A DNA stretch of 64,000 nt, taken from NCBI GenBank assembly GCA_026724425.1, contig JAIUCV010000001.1:10150556-10214555 (forward strand). Reading direction: 5' to 3'. This document shows, piece by piece, positions 31,701 through 43,041 of this stretch (positions within the stretch are counted from its first letter, which is position 1; each line of letters opens with the position of its first letter). The position numbers and the translations under genes are program-made. This DNA is from Erythrophleum ivorense. Lineage: Eukaryota > Streptophyta > Magnoliopsida > Fabales > Fabaceae. The notes beneath the pieces were generated by a model, which searched no databases, was not told where the DNA came from, and saw nothing but the letters and a program-made list of their open reading frames with translations.

Positions 31701-34700
31701 GATTCTTAGAGGATCCTGAGCAGTATAAAACATGTCAAATGATTGAACATATTGATTCATCAATCCAAAGGTATGCTTCTTGTATATTTATAAATTTATA
31801 GTTAACCCACTTAACTTTGCCTATGCCATGCTCTAATGTAAATAATTTTCATAGCCAATCCCAAGACAAAAAAAAAAAAAGAGGAGGATTGTGTGAGATA
31901 GTCGACAGGCTAATGTAAAATTTTGTCGAATCTTTATGACATGGATCAATGATATAGTAGAGTTAATATTAGGTTGTTGCTGGGAAGCAATGCACTGTAT
32001 AGCTTAAGTACAGTGTCAAATAATCAAGAGCCGCTGCATCGATGTTTGGGTATAGTGAAAACTAAGTAAGGATTTTTACATTTTCATGAATGAATATGGG
32101 TAAAAAAGTTCATTCACAAAAGTAGAATTCGTTTTAGAATTTGGAATATAGGTACACTCATAGGTAAATCAATGAAAATAGTAGATATCATAATTAGGAA
32201 GAGGATTAATTTTATGTGTTTACAAAAAACTAAATAGGTAAGAAAAAAAGTGAAGGAATTAGACATCTCGATTTCAAGTTTTGGTACACTGGTAAGACTA
32301 AATTTAAAATTGAGATAGATATAATTGTGGATAAGTATTGAAAAAATATTGTGGTAGATGTAAAAAGATTATGAGACAAAATTATAACGTTAAAATTTGT
32401 AGTAGAAAGAGAAGCTTTCAATGTTATTAGTGCTTATGCACCACAGGTAGGGTTAGAAAAATATTATAAGATAAAGTTTTGTGAGAACTCAGAAGATCTA
32501 GTTCAGATAATATCTTTAGAGGAAAAGATTCTCATAGGAGGGGATCTTAATGGTCCTATAGAAAATGTATCTACAGATTATGGGAGTTTGCATAAGGGAT
32601 ATAGTTTAGGAAAAACAAATGTAGATGGTAAAATTATTTTAAATTTTTTATTAGCGTTTGATTTTACTATAACTAACACCTATTTTAAAAAGCGTAAAGA
32701 ACATCTTATCACGTATAAAAATAGGATAACATGCTCTCAAATTAATTTCTTTCTAATAAGAAAAGTGGACAGAAAGTTTTGCATGAATTGCAAAGTTATA
32801 CTTAGAGAGAACTTGACTACACAACATAGGGTTTTAGTGATGGATGTTTGAATTAAGAGGAGAGTAAAGAGCAAAAGCTCAGAGAGGGTGTCAAGGAAAA
32901 AATGGTGGCAATTGAAAGGTAATAAAGAAAAGAGTTTGTAATAAACGATTTTGAAGGAAGAATCATAAGAGGCACAAGGAAATAGTAATAATATATGGGA
33001 CGAGATGGTTAAAGAAATTAGGAAGATTGCAAAAGAGATACTTGGGGAATCAAAATGTTTTGGAGCTAAGGATAAAGAATCTTGGTGGTGGGATATAAGC
33101 ATACAGGATAAGATTAAAGTTAAAATAAAATGTTATAAAACGTGATCTTGGTGTAAAAGTGAGAAAAATTCAAAAAATAAAAATAAAAGTAGTTAAGAGA
33201 GACACTAAGAAGGCGGTGAGCGAAACGAGAACTAAGGTATTTGATGGGTTATATTAATCTTTAGGTACTAAAGATGGGAAAAGAAGTATTTATAAACTTG
33301 TTAAAAATAGATAAAGAAAAACAAGAGACGGATCAAGTGAGATACATGAAGGATGAAGAAGAGAGAATCTTAATCACTTAGTAGAATATTAAGAAAATGT
33401 GAAAGTACTATTTTCATAGGTTATTTAATAAATGATGCGGAATCTCATGGCACTCAATATAGAGAATTATCAAAATTATACCTTTTTATTGTAAGATTCA
33501 AGAGTTAAAGGTAAAAGAAACTTTAAAGATAATGGAGAATGGCAGTGCAATAGGATCAAATAATATATCCATTGAGGTGTAGAAGTGTTTAGGAGTGAAA
33601 GGTATAAAATAGCTCACAAAGTCATTTAATAAGATTATAAGATCCAAGAGAAAAAACTCTGCCTATGACGAGCCTTGATACAAATTAATTTTCATAGTCG
33701 GTCCCAAGCCCGGAAAAAAGAGGAGGGTTGTGTTAGGCAATCGACAGCCAACGTAAAATTTTATCGAATCTTTATGACATGAACAATCGATATATTAAAC
33801 GTAATGCTAGGACGTTGCCCAGAAGTAACGCGCTGTATAGCTCGAGTACAGTGACAAGTGAGCAAGAGCCGCTACATCGTCGCCTGAGTGTAGTGAAAAA
33901 TAAGCAAGGGCTTCCACATTTTCGTGAACGGATGTGGGTAAAGAAGTTAGTTCATGAGAGTAGGATTCGTTTTGGGACTTGGAATATAGGTACACTTATG
34001 GGTAAGTCAATGAAAATAGTAGATACCATGATTAGGAGAAAAATTAATGTTATGTGTTTACAAGAAACTAAATGAGTAGGAGAAAAAACGAAAGAATTAG
34101 ACACTTCGGGTTTTAAACTTTGGTATACTGGGAAGGATAAATCTAGAAATGGAGTAGGTATAATTGTAGATAAGTTTTGGAAAAATACAATAGTGGATGT
34201 AAAAAGGTTAGGAGATAGAATCATTGCATTAAAGTTAGTAGTGGAAAAGGAAATTTTTAATGTCATTAGTGCCTATGCACCACAAGTAGGATTAGAAGAA
34301 TATCACAAAGTAAAGTTTTGGGAGGATTTAGAATGTTTAGTTCAGGAAATACCATTAGAAGAAAAGATTCTTTTAGGAGGGAATCTAAATGGTCATGTGG
34401 GAAGTGTATCTTCAGGTTACGAGGGTGTTCATGGAGGATATGGCATAGGAGAAGCGAATGCAGAGGGTAAAACTATTCTAGACTTTTCATTGACGTTCGA
34501 TCTTATATTAGTTAACACCTGTTTTAGAAAGCGTGAGGAACATCTTATCACGTACAAAAGTGGAAGGGTATGTTCTCAAATCGATTTCTTTCTTATAAGA
34601 AAATCGGATAGAAAATTTTGTATAGATTGCAAAGTTATTCCTGGAGAGAGTTTAACTACTCAACATAGAGTTCTGGTGATGGATGTACGAGTTAGGAGGG

Positions 34701-37700
34701 GAGTAAAAAACAAAGGCCAAAATAGGGTGTTAAGAACTAAGTGGTGGCAACTAAAGGGAGATAAAGAAAAGAATGTGCAGAAACGGATTGTGGAGGAAGG
34801 ACCTTGGGAAATACAAGGAAGTGCTAACGATATGTGGAATGGAATGGCTAAAGAGATTAGGAAAGTGGCAAAGGAAATATTAGGTGAATCAAAAGGTTTT
34901 GTACCTAGAGATAAAGAATCTTGGTGGTGGGATGCAAGCGTGCAAGATAAAGTTAAAGTTAAGAGGGAGTGTTATAAAGTGTGGTCATTATGTAGGAGTA
35001 ATGAAAACTGGGAAAAATATAAAGTAGCTAAAAAAGAGACTAAGAAGGCAGTGAGCGAAGCGAAAATGAGGGCATTCGATGGGTTATACCAATCTTTAGG
35101 TACTAAAGTTGAGGAAAGAAATATTTACAAGTTAGCTAAAAGTAGGGAAAGAAAGACAAGAGACGTTGACAAAGTAAAATGTATTAAAGATGAAGAAGGT
35201 AAAGTCTTGGTCACGGAACAAGATATCAGAGATCGGTGGAAGAATTATTTTCATAAACTTTTTAATGAAGGACATGAGATTGCATTGCAATCGGATAGAT
35301 TAGACACTAGAGAAGAGGATCAAAATTATACTTTTTATCGTAGGATTTGTGAGGCAGAGGTAAAAGAAGCATTAAAGAAAATGGAGAGTGGCAGAGCAGT
35401 TGGACTGGATAATATACCTATTGAGGTATGGAAGGGTTTAGGAAGGAAAGGTATAAGTTGGCTTACAAAGTTATTTAATGAAATTATGAGATCTAAGAGA
35501 ATGCCAGATGAGTGGAGAAGAAGTTCTTTAATTCCTATTTATAAGAATAAGGGGGACATTCAAGATTGTGTAAATTATAGAGGAATTAAGCTCATGAGCC
35601 ACACAATGAAATTATGGGAAAGAGTAATTGAGCAACGATTAAGGAAAGAGACCCAAGTTACGGATAATTAATTTGGTTTTATGCCGGGAAGGTCAACTAT
35701 GGAAGCAATATATTTGTTGCGAAGATTAATGGAGTGATATCGAGAGAATCGAAGAGATTTATACATGGTGTTTATCGATTTGGAAAAAGCATATGATAGA
35801 ATACCAAGAAAGGTTTTATGGAAGGCTTTGGAGAAAAAAGGAGTTCGTATAGCTTATATTCGAGTAATACAAGATATGTATAGTGAGGCTACAACTAGTG
35901 TAGTAACAAAAGGTGGACGTACAGAAGATTTTTCGATAACTATTGGTTTACATCAAGGGTCAACTCTGAGTCCTTATCTATTTACTTTAGTATTGGATGT
36001 GTTTACTGAACATATCCAAGAGTCGGTACCACGGTGTATGCTATTTGCAGATGATATTGTCTTAGTTGGGGAATCGAGAGTAGAAATGAATGAGAAGTTA
36101 GAGAGGTGGAGATTAGCTTTAGAAACTCATGGATTTCGTTTAAGTAGAAATAAAACCGAGTATATGGAGTGTAAGTTTAGTAAGAGACACATCACTTTTA
36201 GCGTAGAAGTGAAAGTTGGAGAACATATTATACCACAAGTCACACGATTTAAATATCTTGGATCCGTCATACAACATAATGGGGAAATAGAAGAAGACGT
36301 AAAACATAGAATTCAAGTGGGATGGATGAAGTGGAGGAGTGCTTCAGGTGTTATTTGTGATAGAAGAGTACCACTCAAACTTAAGAGTAAATTCTATCGT
36401 ACAGTTATAAGACTTGCAATGTTGTATGGAACTGAGTGTTGAGCAATAAAAAGTCAACAAGAGAATAAGTTCAATGTTGCAGAGATGAGAATGTTGCGTT
36501 GGATGAGTGGACACACTAGACGAGATCGGATTAGAAATGAATACATTAGAGAGAAAGTAGAAGTCGCCCCTATTGTGGAAAAGATTGTAGAATCAAGACT
36601 TAGATGGTTTGGTCATGTTGGAAGAAGACCTATAGAAGCCCCAGTTAGGAGAGTAGATGAGATGGAGAATAGTCCAATAATTAGAGGTAGAGGAAGACCA
36701 AAACAAACTATAGGAGAAATTATTAAGAGAGATTTAAATTTAAATAGTTTGTCTAAAAATATGATTTTTGATAGGTGCTTATGGCGTCGATTGATCCATA
36801 TAGCCGACCCCACTTAGTGGGAAAAAACTTTGTTGTTGTTGTTGTTGTATAAGATCCAAGAGAATGCTAAAAGAGTAGAGGAGAAATACTTTAATTTTTA
36901 TTTATAAAAATAAGAAGGACATGCAAAACTGTGCAAATTATAGAAGAATTAAACCTATAAGTCATACTATGAAGTTATGGGACAGGTTTATTAAGCAAAG
37001 ATTAAGGCAAGAAATTCAAATTACAAAGAATCAATTTGATTTTATGTTTAATAGGTTGACTATGGAAATGATATACTTGTTGCGAAAATTGATGGAAAAA
37101 TATCAAGCAAATCAAGAAAATTTGCATATGGTGTTCATTGATTAAGAAAAATCATATAATAGGGTGCCAAGAGATGCTTGGTGGAAGGGTTTGGAGAAAA
37201 AGGAATTCACATTGCTTATATTCAAACAATTCAGAATATGTATAATGGGATTATAACTAGTGTGAAAACACAAAGTGTGCCAATAAAGATTTCTCAATAA
37301 CTATTGGCCTACATCAAAAGTCAACTTTGAGTTCCTATCTTTTTATTTTAGTCTTAAATGTGTTTATTGAATATATCTAAGAGCCAATGTTATAGTGTAT
37401 ACTCTTTGCAGATAATATAATCCTAGTTAGGAAGTAGAGAGAGAAAATAAATAAAAAGTTAGAGATGTTGAGATTAGTTTTGGAAACATATAGATTTCAT
37501 TTGAATAAAAGTAAAATGGAGTATGTTAAATGTATGTTTAGCAAGAAACACACTAATCTTAGCGTAAAAGTAAAAATTAGAAAACACACCATACCATTAG
37601 TCACTGAGTTTAAGTATTTTGGATCTATTATACAACAAAATGAAAAAATAGAAGAAGATATAAATTATAGGATTCAAGCGGGGTAGATGAAATGAAGAAA

Positions 37701-38514
37701 TGTTTCCAGTGTTATTACTAATAAATGAGTACCGCTCAAATTTAAAGATAAATTTTACAGTATATGTATAAGATCAGCAATGTTGTATGGGATTGAGTGA
37801 TGGGCAAAAAAAGCTTATAGGAGAATAAGTTTAATGTTACAAAAATGAAAATGTTACATTAAATGAGTGAACATACCAAACAAGATAGAATTAAAAATGA
37901 ATATATTAAAAAAAAAGTTAGAGTCGCACCTATTGTGAAAAAATGATAGAATTGCATCTTAGATGGTTTGGACGTGTGGAGAAAACCTATAAAAACTCCA
38001 GTAAAAAAGATAGATCAGATGGTAGGTAGCCTAATAATTATAAGTAAAGAAAAACTACGAAAAATTATAATCGAAATTATTAAAAAGAATTTATATTTAA
38101 ATTATTTATTTAAAGATATGATGTATGATAGAATTTTATGGCGTCATTTGATTCATGTGGTCGACTCCACTTAACGAGAAATGCTGCCAAAGTAGAGCCC
38201 TTTTTTTCCCCCAAAAAAAAAAAAGCTTTCTGTCTTAATTATTTGTCCTGTCTCTTGTGCTTATTTAATTTTCCAATTCACCTCCCAGGATAATGGCACT
38301 GTCAAGCAAGCTAACAGTGATGGATGAACGTATTTCATGTGATCAGGTGTACTTGTCAAAGGTGAGAACTGTATTCTGTACTCACCCTTTCATCTGAACT
38401 TATATTTAAAGTATTGATCACTAACAAGGGTTACTTCATACTCAGGCTGGGCGAGAGCGACAGAGATATGACATGGATGACTTCGATACTGTTCCACAGA
38501 AATTCAACATGTAA
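25750..38514 (+). CDS. CSN3: COP9 signalosome complex subunit 3, eleven exons
   Basis: Exons: 25750-25928, 26641-26756, 26855-27101, 28162-28219, 28308-28397, 28793-28858, 31170-31259, 31407-31565, 31649-31770, 38289-38361, 38446-38514. All introns are GT-AG, all phases agree and the product is 422 residues, close to Arabidopsis CSN3. It starts MDPLEQLVAQILGLSGTDIA. Conserved parts include LDPSKHSLGFLYIL, LHPDFLMLCVLAKCYKTGLS, EAYKKYILVSLIHHGH, the PCI-domain region (LTQTYLTLSLQDIANTVQLN, EAEMHVLQMIQDGEIYATIN) and the C-terminus DDFDTVPQKFNM. CSN removes NEDD8 from cullins and so controls cullin-RING ubiquitin ligases; in plants its loss gives the cop/det/fusca phenotype. CSN3 is a PCI scaffold subunit. 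No lesion is seen. Intron 9 is swollen to 6.5 kb by nested LINEs, intron 6 (2.3 kb) holds a MITE and a TRIM. Confidence 0.95.
29409..29829. mobile_element. MITE in CSN3 intron 6
   Basis: GGGCTTGATTGGGAG (29409-29423) has an exact inverted copy at 29815-29829. Imperfect G-rich/C-rich pairing (tgggatggggtgggg against cccccacccgactccaccccac) continues inwards. There is no coding capacity. A clear target-site duplication was not found. Confidence 0.7.
29929..30952 (-). mobile_element. TRIM retrotransposon with 5-bp TSD in CSN3 intron 6
   Basis: Two related terminal repeats lie at 29929-30229 and 30616-30952; on the minus strand both begin TGTT and the 3' copy ends CA. The 386-bp internal part has no coding capacity. 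On the minus strand it shows a primer-binding-site-like TGATATCAAAGCC next to the upstream LTR (30602-30615) and a polypurine AAAGGGCAG next to the downstream LTR (30230-30239). The element is flanked by ATAGG on both sides (29924-29928, 30953-30957). Size and structure are those of a terminal-repeat retrotransposon in miniature, mobilised by another element's enzymes. The LTRs differ by many substitutions and indels, so it is old. Confidence 0.85.
33652..36848 (+). mobile_element. Younger RTE-clade LINE nested in the older copy
   Basis: A near full-length non-LTR retrotransposon, sense to CSN3. A 16-bp direct repeat ATAAGATCCAAGAGAA flanks it (33637-33652 and 36849-36864), a perfect LINE target-site duplication. 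The 3' end reads ccgaccccacttagtggga and then (TTG)n (36828-36848), the hallmark tail of plant RTE elements, which end in a short simple repeat rather than poly(A). Confidence 0.9.
33779..36817 (+). pseudogene. RTE endonuclease/reverse transcriptase ORF with four in-frame stops
   Basis: One continuous register runs from 33779 to 36817. It encodes an apurinic-like endonuclease (IRFGTWNIGTLMGK; INVMCLQETK; VISAYAPQVGLEEYHK; SQIDFFLIRK) and a reverse transcriptase (GLDNIPIEVWKGLG; MVFIDLEKAYDRIPRK; QGSTLSPYLFTLVLDV; MLFADDIVLVGESR, the FADD catalytic box) with the usual C-terminal region (EMRMLRWMSGHTRRDRIRNE). Four stops interrupt it: TGA 34073, TAA 35669, TGA 35735 and TGA 36440, with no frameshift. 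At 34073 and 36440 family comparison expects Trp, so TGG became TGA. Confidence 0.88.
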
Positions 38515-40175
38515 GCCAAAGCATCCTTGTTCATACAAGATTTTAAGATGATGTGAATGATGCCGCTTTATTTGTTCTCAGAAGTGAGTAGGGAAGTGGT
38601 TTTGATTTTTTGGCTGTGAAATGTAGGAGGGTATCTGTGGTTTAAACCTTGTTTATTCGCGAATAATCTGGGATGGTGTTAAATTATCTTTGCTTATTGA
38701 CTGTATACAATTTTGTTTACTGCATATTTTGGCCATTTATGCATGCCCTATTTACCAAGCACAATGCAGTAGTGTGTTGCAAAAGTATATCTCTTTCAAA
38801 CCGTGTTGTAATTGTATTGCTTCCCATATTTTAGTTATTATCTACAACTGGATTCTGTCATTTTTCTCTCCCACAACTTCTCGACTTCTGCCCCATTGTT
38901 AGAAGATATGGCTGCAAATCCGTTGAAATAAAAAGACAAATGGAGATTACTAATTCATTTTTCGAAATTAAATATCAATTCTTCAGGTTGTGTTCTTAGC
39001 TGCCAAAAAAAAAGTAGAAATATCACTCCTCTAAAAATTAAAGAAATATCTTCAGATCTTAAAAAGCAATGCTTAATGTTAAAATATGCATTTCAATGTT
39101 ACATAACTAAGTACTATTATGCAATAAAAACATTAATTATAGTTATAAAATTTTGGTGAAATACAAATAGATTTTATACGGTACAAAGCACGCATAAACG
39201 CTCATTAAAAGGGGTTTTGATAATTAAAAAGAAAAAACAAATAAGTAGCTGCATATTTCCAAAGAGTTCATAAAAACTTTACAAAGCTTGAAAGATTACA
39301 AAGGTTTTAAAAGCGGGAGATTGGGTGCTTATTTTTCTAGATGCCATATACAATGTTGAATAAGTTATTTATAGGCTAAAAGGAATATAGATTTTCTACC
39401 GCGCAGACTGTAGCGATCATGGCCTTTATTCTTTTTTTTTTTTTTATATTCCAGTTGTCTATTTTTTTTAATTCTGATTCTTTTTTTTTTCTTTTGAAAA
39501 AAGCTAAAAAAAAAAAGATAAAGACAATCTTTTAACTCCTACTAGTCAAATATTAGGTTATATCTTTATTATTTTAATTTGAAATATATATTTTTTCGAT
39601 CAAGTGATAGTTAAAAAATTATTTTTATTACACATTTTACTTTCTTGAGAATATATAAAAAAAAAGAATCAAAATATAACGGATGGCTTAAAAAAAAGAA
39701 AAAAAAGATTGAAGGGCTAGAATTGTGGAGAATACATTCGCAAACTAAAAGATATAGGTCAAAGTAGCTGAAATTAGCATAGTATGGTCACTATTTCATA
39801 CAGTAATTTTGTCTCATAATAAATAACTTCATTTGACCATAGTGAACGTAATATATTGTCTTTCTTCAATCGATTGCTTCTTTTGAATAAAAAATGATGC
39901 TCCCTAATGTGGCATGGCATTTTGACAGGGAAGCAGGGAATCTTTTGCTTTAGTTTTTGAATTATTCTTTTTCTTTGGCACCATTTAGGTTTATTTAGAG
40001 ATATTCATTTTCATTTTGTTGAGTAACGTTGAACATGATCTTATCCTCATCAGATTAGGTTTCCTTTAATTCCTTAGAAATCATCTCAAGAAGAAACCAA
40101 GGCGAGTTGGGCCAGACTCTTGAGTTTTGGATTGAAGAAATGGAAAAATGTCTTAAACCTTTAAAGAAAATTGAG
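38515..40175. other. Intergenic, AT-rich, no gene recognised
   Basis: This is the CSN3 3' flank. It contains several T- and A-runs (around 39430, 39480 and 39660) and no frame with family similarity. Confidence 0.6.
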
Positions 40176-40180
40176 GATTT

Positions 40181-40516
40181 TGTTAGGAAATGACTAATCC
40201 ACCCTTGATGGTGGAGGTTAATGGAGGTTAATGGGGGCAAAGGGAGTCATTTTGTTTTTTTCAAAATGTTACAATTCCTTTCGTTGAGATATACTCTCCC
40301 CCCCCCCCACGTAGAAGGTAAGATACCCACAAGAAAAAACTTTCTCCATTTTTCTCTCTCTACGTATTCTCTTCCTTTCTCCTTAACCAATGCATCTATC
40401 GTGAACTCATCAGAAGTTCGAGTGATTTCTGTATGCCATGTGACTCTCTGTAAACTATTATCATCAATCCAAGTAAATTTCCTCCTCTGTTTCTTCTCTG
40501 ATTTTGTCATACAACA
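40181..40516 (+). repeat. Copia 5' LTR
   Basis: 336 bp, TG...CA. Compared with the 3' LTR it carries a 12-bp tandem duplication ('taatggaggt' unit near 40220), a longer C run at 40301-40310 and scattered substitutions. Confidence 0.95.
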
Positions 40517-40517
40517 T

Positions 40518-40530
40518 TGGTATCAGAGCC
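40518..40530 (+). other. Copia primer-binding site (initiator tRNA-Met)
   Basis: TGGTATCAGAGCC starts two bases behind the LTR end and matches the complement of the 3' end of plant initiator tRNA-Met. Confidence 0.9.
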
Positions 40531-41159
40531 GCTTGATCTTGGGCTATATTTGTTTTCTGTCATCTTTAGCAACATGATCATACATTAACATTTTTTTTTA
40601 TTTTCTCAATGTTAAATTCCGCTGCATGTGTTCTATTTCTTTTTCATTTTTTTCGTTCTTGGTATGTTCACTATCTGCAAGATAAAGAGAGATTTGCTTC
40701 TATAAAAATATGCAAATCCTACATAGATGATATTTTTATATTATGTTTGAATGTTTTAGTCTTATTTTTGTATTTTTGTATTTTTGTTTCAAGTTTCTTT
40801 TCGGTGGAACATGAATAGGATTAAAGTTAGTTCTTTGGAGGATATATGTTATAAAACTTGAATTATAGATAATCCAAAGAACATAATTGGTGAAAAGAAA
40901 CCGAGGAAATAATGAAACAACTATGGTTGAAAACACAAACATAGACTTTACGATTATTTTTTTAGGTCCTTGTAAAACATAATTTTTAGGCCAAAAGAGA
41001 CCCATATACTTATAGAGAATGAAATTATGAGAAAAATAGCTTTGAAATCACTCAAAACGAGCTTCTATAGCAAAAGTTATGGAAGAAAAACCAAAACGGG
41101 CTTGCGGGTCGCCCGATGGGTTCGAATTGGGTCAGACAAACCCGTCTAGAGGTCAGGGT

Positions 41160-41260
41160 TTTATTTTTGAAAATGGTCCAGCGGGAACTCAAACATGCGA
41201 CCTCATGCGTGTCTCCTTCAACCAGTAACCGCTAGGCCACGTACTCACAATTATCATTAG
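41160..41260 (-). other. tRNA-like (SINE-head) segment inside the Copia element
   Basis: On the minus strand the sequence has an A-box-like GTGGCCTAGCGGTTA and, about 40 bp later, a B-box-like GCATGTTTGAGTTCCCGC. This is the arrangement of a tRNA gene or tRNA-derived SINE head. No cloverleaf with a proper acceptor stem is evident, so it is more likely a SINE or tRNA relic than a functional tRNA gene. Confidence 0.4.
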
Positions 41261-42097
41261 GACGAAGCGTTTTTATTATTAAATAAAATGTAATGTTCAA
41301 TTATTTAAAAAAAATAATAATAATAAATAAATAAGATATGAGCCTTAAAACCAAGATGGTTGGGCTCGGCCCAAATATAAAATAGAGCCCAACAACATGA
41401 AAAAAGTAATTAAAATAAATAATGATAATAATTAATGGGCCTTCAAACCAAAATGGTGAGGCTCAGCCTAAGTACAAAATAGAGTCCAATAAAAAAAATG
41501 TTAATAAATGACTGGGTCGAAGAGTTGGCCTTACCCAAACTCAAATAAGGACCAATCCAAAAAATTATTATTAATTAATTTGATTATTATATATAACAAT
41601 TATTAAATAATAATAAAATATTTTTAATTATTGATTAATTAATTAATTAATTAAATTTATTTAAAAATTTTAAAAAAATTAATTTTTCCCTCCCTTGAAT
41701 TTTAGGCATATGGGCCTTACCTAGTCAGCATATGGCCACGCATAATATACTAATAGAAAAAGAATATAGTATAGATTTCTGTGAACTAGTACATGAGTCT
41801 CGATTCACTGTTTAGGCAGCACGTGAATTACACGCGCCACCTCTGAAGGTGGGAAATTTTTCTCGAATTTTTTTTATCCATATGTTTCTCAGGCCGCATG
41901 AAGGCACGTGGAGGCTCCATTTTAAGTACGGTTAGTCTCTAAAAATCCCTAAATTTGAGATCTTTAATTTGATATGATGTTTGCCTATTTTTGGATAGGT
42001 TTATATATGTTTTTGAGGTTTTCAGTGCATAATTTTTTATTTATTTAAAAAAATTCTAATAATTAATATAATAATATATTTTTTCTTTTAAGTAAAA

Positions 42098-42508
42098 ATG
42101 AGGCAAGGGACTTTTGAAAGCACTGAAATAAAAGAGTATAAATCTCTTAGCTATGAGTATGTGGAAGACCCTTTTCCAAAATATGAATCTCTCAGTGATG
42201 ATTCTGAAGAGAATCCTCAAGAGAAGGAAGAAATTCCATAGGGACTTCCAGAGGAATTTTCGGATCCAGATGGACCGAAAGATGATAGTACAAATCTAGA
42301 TAAACCTAAGATGGAAGATTAAGAAGTAGATCAACCATTCACTGAGTCTGTTGCTCGAGACGTAGCTATAAGAGATGCAAATAGGATAAAACATCTAAAA
42401 GATCTTTATCCAACTTTAGGAAAGTATTCACAATACATGAATGACATAAAAGGAGCTGAAGTAGTTGCAAATATCATAATAAGGTTAAGAGAAGAACTAA
42501 ATGCATGA
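42098..42508 (+). pseudogene. Extra acidic ORF between Copia 5' LTR and gag (two stops)
   Basis: One register runs from ATG 42098 to TGA 42506-42508 with stops at 42239 (TAG) and 42320-42322 (TAA). The conceptual segments are acidic at first (EYKSLSYEYVEDPFPKYESL, SDDSEENPQEKEE) and then mixed (RIKHLKDLYPTLGKYSQYMN). Codon choice and the lack of frameshifts suggest a real former gene. I do not recognise the family; it is not part of canonical Copia gag-pol. Confidence 0.5.
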
Positions 42509-43041
42509 AACAAGAAGTACAAAGACATCACCTGGATTGATGCTGTTCAAAGAGCTGTCAAAACACCAAAGTTTGCACTTAAGAAGGAGCTCCTTAGTTG
42601 TTGTTTTGGCATTTGATGTTTTGTTGTTATTTTTATTGAACATTAATTTGCAGTTATTTATGTTATTGTACATAGACCATGTGTATTATTTGCCTATATG
42701 TAATGAAGCATATTTTTTTTCATATTGATTAATTTATATCTTAATTACATGCTTTATTTGAGTGGGAACTCTTAGAAAATATTTTTCTAAGAGTTATAGA
42801 TATGAATATAGTTTAAAGTATTTGTATGAAATTCTTGATAGAAAGCAATGATATTATTGAGATTTATGTGATGGGAGTATGACAAACGTAAACTCCTGAT
42901 CGTAAATTTAATAGCATCATTATTATTCTAATTAAGAATAATACAAATACATGACATTATATACATAATTAGTAATTCTGTGCTTAATCTGATGAATCAG
43001 AGTTAGATTAAATGTGGGATTCATTTATCTCTAATCTTAGA

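Larger units (their letters stand above)
31813..38200 (+). mobile_element. Old RTE-clade LINE in CSN3 intron 9, split by a younger one
   Basis: The 5' part (about 31813-33651) and 3' part (about 36849-38200) match, in order, the 5' and 3' parts of the younger element that sits between them. The frame is broken by many stops and indels; short remnants include the 32588-32851 endonuclease-side ORF, the 36921-37145 RT-side ORF (NQFDFMFNRLTMEMIYLLRK) and the 37968-38174 C-terminal ORF. The end resembles the RTE 3' terminus (cgactccacttaa) but has no TTG repeat tail. Its outer target-site duplication could not be placed. Confidence 0.8.

Noticed and set aside
41160..41260. Functional tRNA gene
   Set aside because: A- and B-box-like motifs are present but no full cloverleaf or acceptor stem could be drawn; called tRNA-like only.
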